Shown here piece by piece: positions 20,541 to 30,859 of a DNA stretch of 42,500 nt (position 1 is its first letter; every line of letters begins with the position of its first letter). Where the stretch lies: NCBI RefSeq assembly GCF_030272615.1, contig NC_081409.1, forward strand, positions 241,948,332 through 241,990,831. The letters are read 5' to 3'. The stretch comes from Cryptomeria japonica (lineage: Eukaryota; Streptophyta; Pinopsida; Cupressales; Cupressaceae). The position numbers were made by a program, and so were the translations under genes. The notes under the pieces are model-generated. The model ran no database searches. It was not told the DNA's origin and saw only the letters and a program-made list of their open reading frames with translations.

Positions 20541-22480
20541 TGGAATCGTCACTTTTGGCCTCTTAATCTTCAACAAACTTCATCTTTGTACGGCTCTAGT
20601 TCAGAAAGTCATACGAGTTGCTTTTCCAACTCGTACGAACTTCCTTTTAGCCTAGGACGACACCTCATCTTGACTTGTACTAGGTCTAAAGCTATGTCGT
20701 ACGAGTTTCTATGTTGCAAATTCTTTATTTGTACTAGCATAATCTTGTGTCGTACAAGCTGGTTTTGGCTTGTGTCAGAGATCTAAATATTTGTCGTTTT
20801 ATCTGATAAATCATGTCGTACGAGTTTCTACATCTGCGATTTTTGATAAACTGCAAGTTAGGGTTTTCTAATTCTAATCTGAAATTTTCTAACACTAACC
20901 CTGACTGGTTTATGAGATTTTTGGTAGTCTAACTCTTTTCTGCAGGACGTTGTCGAAGATACGCTTGTCAAAGACATAATTCAAAAACCAATCAATGACT
21001 ACTAATGGATCTATTTTGCAGGTTGCCTATGAATCCGACTAAACTTTGTGTATTCATTAAAGTTTTTTTTAGGCACACTTCAATTTTGCTAAAGGAAATG
21101 AACAATCATGTATTTCGTGTATTTGATGATAGACGAGTATGCTCTCACCTTTTTTAGGTGATCAGAAAGCTAGACTCATCTTTTAATTTCATTAGTGCAT
21201 TTCTTTAGCAGGCTCGCCCTCTCAAGGAGCTTAAAAACTCATAAAGCCATTACGGCCGATGAGAGGGGAACGACCTAAGTGGGAACGGCTAACGCCAAGT
21301 AATCCAACCCACTATAAAATAAATGTGATTTTGATGAAAATCAAGTCAATGGCAGTGCTCGGGAATAGCTCTCCTATGTACCTTCGGGTATATCAAACCT
21401 TGGTTTTCAAGGCTGGGAGACCTCTTAATTGAGTTTATACCCCGACGCGCCGAATGGATCCCTTACTAGTGCCGGTTAAAATAGAAGCTACTCGATTCAC
21501 CTCCAAAAAGGTGATAATCTTTGTGCAAGAGAGATAGTAACTCTCCCAAGACACTTGCCATATCGTACCCCCATTAGCGCTTGGAGTCGGATAATACGGC
21601 GTTGAGAATCCATTGTGTGAGACTCAGCGGCCGTATTCTAATTAGCTATTGGGTGTGTGCCTAAGTCAGCAAGCAAAGGTTTTCATTCTCAACCAATTTG
21701 CTCAGGGTTTAGCATGCTTGGAGTCACTTATCATATCATGTGTTTGTTGTGTATTCGTCCCTAAATCGACAAATCAGACATCCAAAAAAATGAAAGACGT
21801 AAGCAAAACATTAAACTTCAGTTATCAAAAATTCAACCAAACAAACATTTTTTATCTCTGCCTTGCTCTCGGTCGTACGAGTTAGGTTCTCTGTCGTACA
21901 AACCTGTTTGCATAAAATCTTGTGTCGTGCTACATAGAATGTTGTGTCGTACTACACAGCATTATGTGTCGTACAAAACACTGCTTTTTACATGAAATTT
22001 CTGATTTGTCGTACAGTCAGGTATCTTCTATCGTCCTAAGCTGCATAATCTGTCGTACAAAACTTTGCATTTGTCAGTCCAGAGCTATGTCTTACATGCT
22101 TGTTTTAGCTTTGTCATTTATGCCTAATCAATTTTCAGTAAACATAAACACATGTTATCTGTCAGGCTGTGCTTAAATTGTCTGCTTGGTTTGCTTGGTC
22201 AAGTTATCATCCATCAAAATTAGACTCTAGAATATAAACACCTCAAGATTTTCAAGTGCTTACCCTCAACAAGTTCAAGATCTAAACATCTCAAAGTGTG
22301 TTATCACCCTCTCTGATAAACTGATTACTCAAACATAGTTTCTCATCAGGATCAATCATCCTTTATCACGACACTGAAACATTTGGTCGGGATAATCTTG
22401 TCCCACATCGTAGGATAGATCATTCCTACTGGACTTGGTTCTTATCAAATCATCATCATTGCACTCCAAAATCGAGGATC
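20541..22480 (+). other. Gypsy leader with two clusters of a TCGTAC motif
   Basis: About 1.9 kb without a real coding frame. TCGTAC occurs at least ten times, in two clusters (20625-20825 and 21870-22060), often as TGTCGTACGAG or TGTCGTACAA. Between them, 21170-21640 is GC-richer and includes the segment found inverted at 19644. The short plus frames in this region look spurious. Confidence 0.7.
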
Positions 22481-22487
22481 GAAAAAC

Positions 22488-23460
22488 TTGCAAACCTTTA
22501 AACGCTTGAATCCTCTTTTAGTGTCATATCACTCTATCGTATCTACCTTGATAGTTGATCACTTATCAAAACAACTTTTAGATAATCAAACCCCTGAAAC
22601 GGAAACAGAAACATTTGAAATAGCTGAAAACCATATCAACATGGCATACCAAAGAAAAATACAAGTAACAAGCCAACATATCAGAGCAATCAAACAAGTT
22701 CAAAATCAAAATCCAACTATGTTAAAACCTTACAAGGATTCAAACACGTCTCCAAAGAAAGGTGGCTCTTTTATGCAACTCTTAAAAATGTCTCTAAAGG
22801 ATTTGGCTAAAGAAGATCAAAATCGTGCACCTATGTCTAGCAATGTCTTATCCCCCTATAAGCAAATTGATTATCAACGCATCTATTCCTACACCTCTTG
22901 AAAGCTTGCAAGAACCTTCCATAGCATCCTTGCCAAACAATACATCCAAAGCTAAAGTTCCCCAAGCGATATCTAGGATTGCCATCAAACCTATTTCAGA
23001 GGATCCTATTCAAAGCTCATCTCCTTCATATCCAAGCATTAATTCCTTGCAGCATCCCCATAACGCTCTCTTGCAAATTGAAGTCCTCATTCATAGAACA
23101 CTTGTTAAACGTGTCCTAATAGATGGGGGAGTTGGCTCGAACATTTTCTCTATGAATCTTGTCTGTGCTCTAGGCTATTCAGAAGATGCAGTTGATCCCC
23201 GGAAAAAGATAAAAATCAAAGCACATGATGAAGAAGAGCATTCATCTAAAGGAATGGTGATATTACCCATCACAGTGGGACCTTTGTAGAAGGACACACC
23301 ATGCCAATTTCTAGACATGGACCTACCATACAATATACTCTCGGGGAGATCATGGATTCAGGACATGCAAGCTATACCATCAACAGGTCATCAGTGCTTA
23401 AAATTTCCCTACAATGGGCAGGAAACCACTATCTTAGCAGTCTCAAATCCATTGTAGTGT
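22488..23460 (+). pseudogene. Gypsy gag C-terminus and aspartic protease remnant
   Basis: The first frame (22488-22901) encodes a Lys/Gln-rich segment without a zinc knuckle, probably the end of gag or the gag-protease linker. After a frame change, 22825-23289 gives the retropepsin: HNALLQIEVLIHRTLVKRVL then IDGGVGSNIFS, where the catalytic D-[ST]-G appears as D-G-G. After a TAG at 23287-23289 the same frame continues with FLDMDLPYNILSGRSWI and AIPSTGHQCLKF, the C-terminal G-R-x-W-I flap/ILG segment of Tat proteases. The DGG active site, frameshift and stop mean no active protease. Confidence 0.75.
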
Positions 23461-24052
23461 TGTAGTAATCTGAAAACAGCTCAAGAGATCATTATTCCAC
23501 ATAACAGAGAGGCAACATCTTCAAGCAAGGAACAATCATTTGAATCAATTATGTCAAACATGGAAAAACAAATACAATTAAGAGATCACGGGACCAGAGA
23601 ACATTTGCTATCAGGGAAAAACAAACAAGAGCAACTTCAAATTGAGAGGGATGAAGAAGCAAATATAGTAGTCGATGTAGTTCACACGTATGCAGAGCAA
23701 ACATTAGGAACTAGCCCACTTGAATCAGAATCACATTCGACTGACATGGACTTAACCGAGGACAATCAAGATTTTCTTATACGAGGTCATTCTGATGAGA
23801 GTATCATTCTAGACATGGAAATACATACTGAAAGCTCTGACATCTCTATCATGACCCCTAATATCTTTTAAACTATTCAACCTAAAGATCCTTTATCCTT
23901 AAGTTATCCTGAACCTATGGACTGGGAAAATGAAGAACATACTAACATTGATACCTTACCTAATGTCCATGCCATATCCTTATATCTTGATGAAATCAAA
24001 CCCGCAACAAATTTCACCAGGGATTCTGCTAACGTATCTTTGAGTCAAGTGG
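23461..24052 (+). pseudogene. Acidic linker between protease and RT position
   Basis: Open pieces at 23551-23871 and 23917-24171 encode Asp/Glu/Ser-rich peptides without a recognised domain, the kind of linker found between protease and RT in Tat elements. A TAA interrupts at 23869-23871. No RT motif is found here. Confidence 0.5.
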
Positions 24053-24823
24053 GTGCCAAATCTCCTAGTCACAAAATTGAAAATAAAGAAAACAATATCA
24101 GGTCTAATGCTGAAAAACCATTTATTGGCAACATTAGATCAGAAAAAGGCAAAAACAAAGGACACATCTAATGGTGAAAACCTCCTGGAGGCGCTGGAAG
24201 ATGGGAGATTTGACACTTTACCTGAATTTTATCAAGAAAAGTCATCTATCCTAATAGAACCAGTAGAGGCAGTTATCATTGGCACAACTGATCTACATCC
24301 ATCAATCTCTCTATCAGAACTAGCAAGACAAAAATACTTGAAACCATTCAAAAGATGGCAAGTCAATTTTACTTGTTCATATACAGACGTTCCAGGGTTC
24401 GATCCATATCTTACAATACATCACCCAAATATCAGTTCAGGATCAAGCATCAATAATAGAACACAACATGGGTTAGGAGCAGGAATTCTATTCATCACAC
24501 TACAAGGTCATACAATCTCAAAAGCATACAAATTAAGTTTTCCATGTGCCAATAACACAACAAAGTATGAAGCTTTGGTTACAGGTATCAAAATGGCTAT
24601 AGAATGGAACATAACACAACTTCAAGTCTTTGGAGACTCTCAGCTCGTCATTAATCAAATCAATGATGACTATCAAACAAAGGACGAAAAGATAATGCCT
24701 TATAAAACGATGGTGGATGATATCAAGAAGTACTTTGTAGAAATAACTTTTGAACATATCCCAAGAAATGACAACAAAGCACTAGACGCCATGGCTACAC
24801 TTGCATCTCTCCTGCAAACATAG
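24053..24823 (+). pseudogene. Gypsy RT N-terminal remnant fused to RNase H, RT core deleted
   Basis: One 256-codon frame. Its first part carries the pre-RT segment: LPEFYQEKSSILIEPVEAV, then SISLSELARQKYLKPFKRWQ and SYTDVPGFDPYLTIHHPNIS, which in intact elements leads into the RT fingers. Instead the next residues are RTQHGLGAGILFITLQGH, an RNase H strand, followed by YEALVTGIKMAIEW (catalytic Glu), VFGDSQLVINQIND (catalytic Asp), and NDNKALDAMATLASLL (last Asp). So the RT, any first RNase H, and the strand with the first catalytic Asp are gone, and the joint is in frame. The RNase H type is the archaeal-like form typical of Tat elements. The frame ends at TAG 24821-24823. Confidence 0.82.
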
Positions 24824-24859
24824 GAAAATCAACAACGTTATGAATTCCTGGTAGAAGAG

Positions 24860-26186
24860 TTGTTTCATCCCGCCTTTAATTGTCCTAATTCCCAAACCAT
24901 CTGTCAACTTATTGGACAGGATTCCTCCCGCTATGGTGAAACTTACACATACCTGAAAGATAACATCCTACCTCTTGACTTATCAAAAAATCAAAAGAGA
25001 AACTTTATTCGCCAATCCTCCCATTATACTTTCGTCGTGGATACCCTGTTTAAACGAGGTCTAGATGGTACTCTTTTAAGATGTCGTGAACAAGAAGAAT
25101 CTGAGAAGGCCTTACATGAAGTCCATAACGATATTTGTGGCACTCATTCAAGTGGTCTTTACCCTTTTGAAAAAACTCATACGCTTGGGCTATTATTGGC
25201 CGACTATGGAACGAGATCCTTTTCAGATAGCGAGAACATGCAAACAATGTCAGATCCATGGGAATTTGATCCATGCACCAGCACAAGAACTTCATGCTTT
25301 AGCAACATCTTGGCCTTTTTTTCAATGGGGTCTTGATCTGGTAGGAAAGATAAACCCTTCTTTATCTAATGGTCACAAATTCATCTTGGTAGCTACATAA
25401 TATTTTACAAATTGGATTGAGGTTGTACCTCTCATCAATATCACAAGAAAACAAATTGTTGCATTTATCTTGAATTATATTATCTATCGTTGTGGAATAC
25501 CAATGACCATTATCACTGATAATGGGCGACCATTCAAGAATCAAGATGTACAAGAGCTATGTGAGAAGTTCAAAATTCAACACAGATTCTCCACACCATA
25601 TTATCCATGGGGAAATGGGCAGGTAGAGGCATCTAACAAAACTATTTTGAAAATTCTCAAAAAGACAGTGAACGATGTTGGAAAAGTTTGGCATATTCAA
25701 CTAAACCCTGCTCTATGGGCCTACCACACCAGTATCTGCACACCGATGGGTGCCTTACCTTTCTCTCTCATATATGGATCATAAGCCATATTGCCAATCG
25801 AAGTAGAGATACCCTCTCTACGTGTATCACTAAAGGGTCTCATCCCAGATGAAGAACAACGATAATCTAGACTACAAGAGTTAGAATTGATCCATGAATG
25901 AAGACAAAATGCATTTGATCATTTAAAGGTATATCAGCAAAGAATGTGTCAGAGCTATAATCACAAGGTTAAACCACGAGTCATTCAAGTTGGGGAACTA
26001 GTGCTAAAAGAAAATCCATGCAATCAGGCAGATCGAGAAAAGAAAGGAAAATTTGAACCAAACTGGTTAGGTCCATTTGTGGTCACAATAGTACTTGGGT
26101 CAAGAGCATATCAGCTATCAACACAGTATGAAGATCAACTTGAAAAACTGATCAATAGCATGCATCTGAAAAAGTTTTATTTCTGA
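24860..26186 (+). pseudogene. Gypsy integrase remnant
   Basis: The first frame gives the RNase H-integrase linker and the HHCC zinc finger start (EVHNDICGTHSSG). A frameshift near 25160 moves to the second frame, with YYWPTMERD and CKQCQIHG completing the zinc finger. The DDE core is visible: WGLDLVGKI (first Asp), TDNGRPF (second Asp) and GQVEASNK (Glu), with TPYYPWGNG before the latter. The C-terminal FEPNWLGPFVV is the GPF/Y-type module. Stops at about 25398-25400, 25782-25784 and at two later places interrupt the frame. The final stop is 26184-26186. It could not act without repair, and no chromodomain is apparent. Confidence 0.85.
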
Positions 26187-26345
26187 AAAATCAGAAAAAT
26201 CAAAAACAGTGAAAAATCAGAAAAATAAAAAACAGTGAAAAAATCAAAAAAATAAAAAACAGTGAAAAATAAAAAAAAATCAAAAAAAGAAGAAGTGAAA
26301 AAGTAGAAAATCCAAAAAAATCAAATATCAGAAAAAGTGCAATAA
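26187..26345 (+). repeat. A-rich low-complexity repeat
   Basis: Reiterations of gaaaaatcaaaaacagt follow the integrase stop directly. Similar A-rich tails are common after gypsy coding regions; no coding role. Confidence 0.85.
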
Positions 26346-27487
26346 AAACAGATGGTGAAAACTTGGCAAACAAGCGCTATCTATCTGCTAGCTCTTCCAT
26401 CTATTAGTTCATGCATTTTTCCCGCTTGCATTCATTCATTTTCCATCAACGCTGATCATCATAAAACCTTTGTACATACGTAGACATCCCAGGTGGCTTC
26501 TTGCCATGGTTTGGATCATTGGATATATCATAACGACTTTGTTTCTAGGCTTGGGGCAAAATTCTACACCTAGCTGGGGGCAAATTCTTGATTATTTTGA
26601 ACTTAATCAAACAGGTAGACCAAACAGTTAGACAACTTTTATCAAGTGAAAACTGAGACATGTCCAACATTAAGCATGAGATCAAACTATCAATTATCAA
26701 GCTATCACAAAATCAATCTAAGAACAATCACATACTTTTCAGTGGATGATATATTTTTGGATAATGATTGTAACATGATTGTTCAACTTTTCTATATTGA
26801 TTTTCACTATCATGATTTCTGAGTGACTCCAGGATGTCATTGATTAGAGGAACAAGGAAGGAACATGATATTTTTCTTGTCTGATGTCTGAAAGTTAAGC
26901 ATTAATATGTGCAAATTTGTCTCAGGGCATGATCATCGGAATATCATTGAAGACATTTCTGATTTGTGTATTGAAATGATTAATACTGCATGTTTTATGC
27001 AAGCAACACTCAGGTCATCTCGGTTGAATTATACCTTGATGCTTGTGCTAACTTGCTATATCAAAATCTAGGAAAGAAGTGCTCAGGTCATCATGGTTTA
27101 ATTATATCATCGATGTTTGCACTCACTTCCCACATTTCAAAAGCTCAATGATGACAAAACGCAAAATAATCTAGTGATTGGTCTGGTTGTAGCTTGGAAT
27201 TTTAGCTTGCATTTCATTCTTGCATGGAATCCCACATGCTCCTTTTATCCAAGGTTAAATTTATCACAAGAATAATCAAAGTATCATCACAAGTGTATAC
27301 ACAATCAGAATGATGAACTCATCTCTCTCATGTATTATCGACCTAGCCCAAATCTTATGCTATCTCTCTCAACAGAATCAACAATCAACATATCCAAATA
27401 TTTTTGCAACTTGATATCAAGAAACTGTCAGTTCTTTATCTAATCAACCTTATCAAATCAAATCAAATCAATCAATCAAACCTAATC
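26346..27487 (+). other. Gypsy 3' UTR, first part
   Basis: Non-coding. It holds a PPT-like pair, ggcttggggcaaaattctac and agctgggggcaaattc (26550-26590), that resembles the real PPT and could be an internal plus-strand priming site. Nothing else stands out. Confidence 0.45.
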
Positions 27488-27684
27488 GATTCTGATCATG
27501 TCTTATACAGGATGAATCCTTCCTGAAACTAGACAATCTGATTCCGATTCATGTCTTATATAGGATGAATCCTTCATGAAACCAGACCATCTGATCATGT
27601 CTTATACATGATGAATCCTTCCTGAAACCAGACGCTTTGATCATCGTTGTCTTATACAGGATGAATCCTTCCTAAAACCAGACT
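27488..27684 (+). repeat. Tandem repeat in gypsy 3' UTR (four ~50-bp units)
   Basis: gtcttatacaggatgaatcc recurs near 27500, 27553, 27599 and 27649, each followed by ttcctgaaaccagac with small changes. Spacing is 46-53 bp. Confidence 0.9.
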
Positions 27685-27896
27685 GAATCTCGATCTTATC
27701 AATCTAATCAATCAAGATTTATCAATATTTCCAATCTAATCAATCAAGCTAATCAAATAACTCACATTTTCATCAAAACACAGTTGTAGAGATCAAATCA
27801 AATCTATTGAGATATCAATTCCGCAAAAACTCCAAAGATCAATTATCTCAATTGATCTCCCGAGGGGGCATCATCATACCGGAATTTAGCAATCAA

Positions 27897-28174
27897 GAGC
27901 TGGGGAATCCTATCAAATCAATATCATCATCAAAATGAGATTATTCTTTGAATCAACATGCCATCACACCTCGCTTCAAAGAGGGGCAAAATGTATACAC
28001 CTAAAAATGGTCTGAAGATAATTAATTGAATAAGCAATTATTCAATTAATTATCTTTAGACCATTTTTAGGTGTATACATTTTGCCCCTCTTTGAAGCGA
28101 GGTGTGATGGCATGTTGATTCAAAGAATAATCTCATTTTGATGATGATATTCATTCGATAGGATGCCCCAGCTC
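27897..28174. repeat. 278-bp palindrome with 4-base loop
   Basis: Arms 27897-28033 and 28038-28174 are reverse complements around gcaa. The inner 113 bp have a single mismatch; the outer 24 bp have a few more. Each arm carries a PPT and an LTR start, so two element ends face each other. The centre coincides with a short hairpin found in the LTR itself (28443-28480). Confidence 0.95.
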
Positions 28175-28395
28175 AGAACTCGCATTTTCATCAAAACACA
28201 GTTGCAAAGATCAAATCAAATCTATCAGGATATCAATTTCGCAAAAACTCCAAAGATCAATTATCTCAATTGATCTCTTGAGGGGGCATCATCATACCAG
28301 AATTTAGCAATCAAGAGTTGGGGCATGCTAGCAAATCAATATCATCATCAAAATGAGATTATTCTTTGAACCAATGCGTCATCACACCTCGCTTC

Positions 28396-28409
28396 AAAAA
28401 GGGGCAAAA
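28396..28409 (+). other. Polypurine tract of gypsy element
   Basis: aaaaaggggcaaaa directly before the LTR start TGTATACACC. The duplicate at 27978-27991 reads gagaggggcaaaa-like. Confidence 0.85.
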
Positions 28410-29433
28410 TGTATACACCTAAAAATGGTCTGAAGATAATTAATTGAATAAGCAATTATTTAATTAATCCTCCTTCCCAATTTAATTGAATTCATCAACA
28501 ATTTGATTAAATTTCCCCTTTCATCTACTTATTAATAAATCTAAGGATTTATTTAATAGGTTCATTTCAACCCTTTGATTAATTAATTCCCCCCATCAAA
28601 ATCATCATCAAAATCATTTCTTATAAATCCCCTAATTAATTAAAACAAATCAATTTATGAGTTGTTGAGATTAATTAGCCTTTTCCTCTTATTTGAATTT
28701 TTAAATTCAAATTCTCCTAACTTCTACCACTCCTAAACCTAACCCATTCCATCATAACCACCATGTCCCCTTTCATCCAACCTCTTGTAGAAGCTTTGTG
28801 ACACTTGTCACTAAGTGTTCCCTTTCATATAATCTCTTCTAGAAGCCTCTTGACACTTGTCACCATAGAGATGACAGATGTTCCCTTTAGTCCAACCCCT
28901 TTGCCAACCTCCTCCAATTTAACCATTGATATCTTCAGATCAATCTTGATCGTTGATTCCTGCCACATCACCCCTAGCCTTGGGAAATCCTATAAATAGA
29001 CCTCATAGTCCCAATTTCATATCATTTTGCATCCTGATTGATCCCATCTCATTTGCATTCAATCATTGTTACTATAGACATCTAGCTTCTAGTTTATCAT
29101 TTCAAGCATTGTTATCATGTTCAAATCTTAGCTTAATTGCATCTTCATTCTAGCCTATTTTCTAGAATAATCATGAAATCGTGTAGCTTAATCATGCTAT
29201 CATTGTTAGATCATGCATCTTCATCATTTAAATCCTCCATCTAAGTGTAGTCAAGTCACTGGAATTTGCATAATAAGATCTGAGAGCAAAATTCATACTC
29301 GCATTTACTAGGAGGTGATAGATCGCTTAGTTATGGTTTTATGTTTCTTTGATTTAAATTCACTAACCATGTTTGTAATGATCTATTGAGTGTTTTGTGC
29401 TTGCATGAACAGGTACACTTCACGAGCACGACA
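28410..29433 (+). repeat. 3' LTR of Tat-like gypsy element (1,024 bp)
   Basis: Begins TGTATACACC and ends GAGCACGACA. From 28612 on it matches the left LTR. It has the TATA box at 28991-28998. The initial 202 bp, absent from the left copy, hold a short inverted repeat, taattgaataa gcaa ttatttaatta. The open frames 28805-28999 and 28953-29153 lie inside the LTR and are not genes. Confidence 0.95.
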
Positions 29434-30230
29434 ATTAATATATAGTATATATCTATAAAAGAATATAGATAAATATATACAAATATTAGTTGAGGTTTTT
29501 CATAACATGGACCCATGTTGGGCATGTGTTTGAGGATTACCAATTCACCTGCATGCCAATACACAACATGGAATGCATATTGACCATTTATTTAGCATTC
29601 CCATTCACTTGTGAATTCGTTGCAATTAGATTGGAATCACATTATAGTTAGTTTGAGATGCTCTCAGCCCTCTGCAATGCCATTCTTAGAGGATCTTAAT
29701 TTAATGGTGTTGTTTATGATTCACATATTTCGTGTTTCATTATAAGAATCAATAAAAGGGTTAACAATTTTGTACACTTCATTTTTTGTGTGTTCATGGG
29801 TTTTGAATGTCTATGTTCCATTGATTGTTAATGGTATTATATACCTATGGGTAACATAACCAAATATTTGTCATATTATATTTATTCTAAACTTTCTCTA
29901 CGTCAAATTTTGTTGCCTTGCTCCAATTCTTCACGCAACCTGTTGATGTGTGTTTTGTGCACATGCGAACATAGAATAAAATATCAAGGTATCTTATCCT
30001 TTATTGAACAAAGTCTCTCAAATGCTATGCTTCAAAATTAAATAAGACAACTCCAAGGTTACGAAATGTCAGGTCTTGACATGTGGATAAGTTTAGTGGT
30101 TGATGTGAATTGTTGTTTTCACTTGGGGACTTACACAATGTTCAGATCGAACAATCTTATCATGGATTGGAATAGGTTTAATGAATGACTTAAAATGATT
30201 TTGCACTTTTAGCTCAATCTATTCTAACAA
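29434..30230. other. AT-rich flank of gypsy element
   Basis: No coding frame with a known motif. It starts with a TA-rich run (29434-29500). The short frames 29331-29564 and 29847-30041 show nothing recognisable. Confidence 0.4.
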
Positions 30231-30850
30231 AGATTTTTTTTTAAAGGAAAAAATGGGATATGGTTTAGGGATTCTATTCTAAAACCTAGAATGCAAGTGG
30301 CAATGAATGATTCAATGTAATCCGACTAGGCAAGGTTTCACCATCAATGAACAATTCAACACATGATTAGTGCAATCATCTAAGGCAAATATAGATGTTC
30401 AAATTATCACCATCAACATTAATACCATCAAGTCAATGCATACCAATGAATGTATAATAATTGAAGTTAAGTTCAATAAAATTCTAGTTGACCACACAAG
30501 CCGATCCTACAATGTGGTATGGATTAAATGGATTCCACACAAATGCATTCAATAACTCTTTCATTCAATCTAAGAAACTTGAAACAAATTCTAATCTAAT
30601 TTGGAGGCAATGAGAAGCACAAATGCATACAACACTTAAACAAAATCACCAAACTTCAATGATTGTATTCAAATCTACAACATATAGGCAACAATTCTAA
30701 AAACTATTTCTTTCAAATGAGAGGCAATGGGGTTTATATAGAGTCTCAAATGAAATGAATGGCTAAGATTCCTTTAGAATCAAGGGCTAAAATCATGCCA
30801 GCATAGCCCTAAATTTTCCCTAATTAGGGTTTACATCAAAAAAAGAATCA
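30231..30850 (-). repeat. LTR-like promoter segment downstream of unknown ORF
   Basis: On the minus strand there is a TATA box TATATAAACC (30740-30731) and, upstream of it, TGATGTAAACCCTAATTAGG (near 30840-30821), a sequence of the kind that opens many plant LTRs. Downstream sequence is non-coding. It directly follows the end of the unknown minus-strand coding region, as a 3' LTR would. No second copy is in the window, so the LTR status is inferred. Confidence 0.4.
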
Positions 30851-30859
30851 CCAACATGT

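Larger units (their letters stand above)
27759..28409 (+). repeat. Direct repeat of the PPT-proximal 3' UTR (offset 418 bp)
   Basis: 27759-28044 recurs at 28177-28462 with an offset of 418 bp and about 15 differences. Each copy contains the PPT and the first ~50 bp of the LTR (TGTATACACC at 27992 and 28410). Between the two direct copies lies the inverted arm of the palindrome, 28038-28174. Confidence 0.92.
19698..29433 (+). mobile_element. Ty3/gypsy Tat-like LTR retrotransposon, truncated and RT-deleted
   Basis: A ~9.7-kb element on the plus strand: partial 5' LTR, PBS-like site (20521-20540), long leader, a coding region with protease, an RNase H of the archaeal-like type and integrase, a ~2.2-kb 3' UTR, PPT and a complete 1,024-bp 3' LTR. 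The protein motifs and the PBS-like string are of the Tat/Ogre kind. The whole RT is missing. Frameshifts and stops are frequent. The target duplication cannot be seen because the left end is truncated. It lies against the captured-gene block on its left. Confidence 0.9.

Noticed and set aside
25050-25295. 81-codon minus-strand frame
   Set aside because: Antisense shadow of the gypsy integrase zinc-finger region.
19891-29153. Pairs of similar 64-66-codon frames at 19891-20239 and 28805-29153
   Set aside because: They lie inside the two gypsy LTRs and repeat because the LTRs do; they cover the TATA box and have no protein motif.
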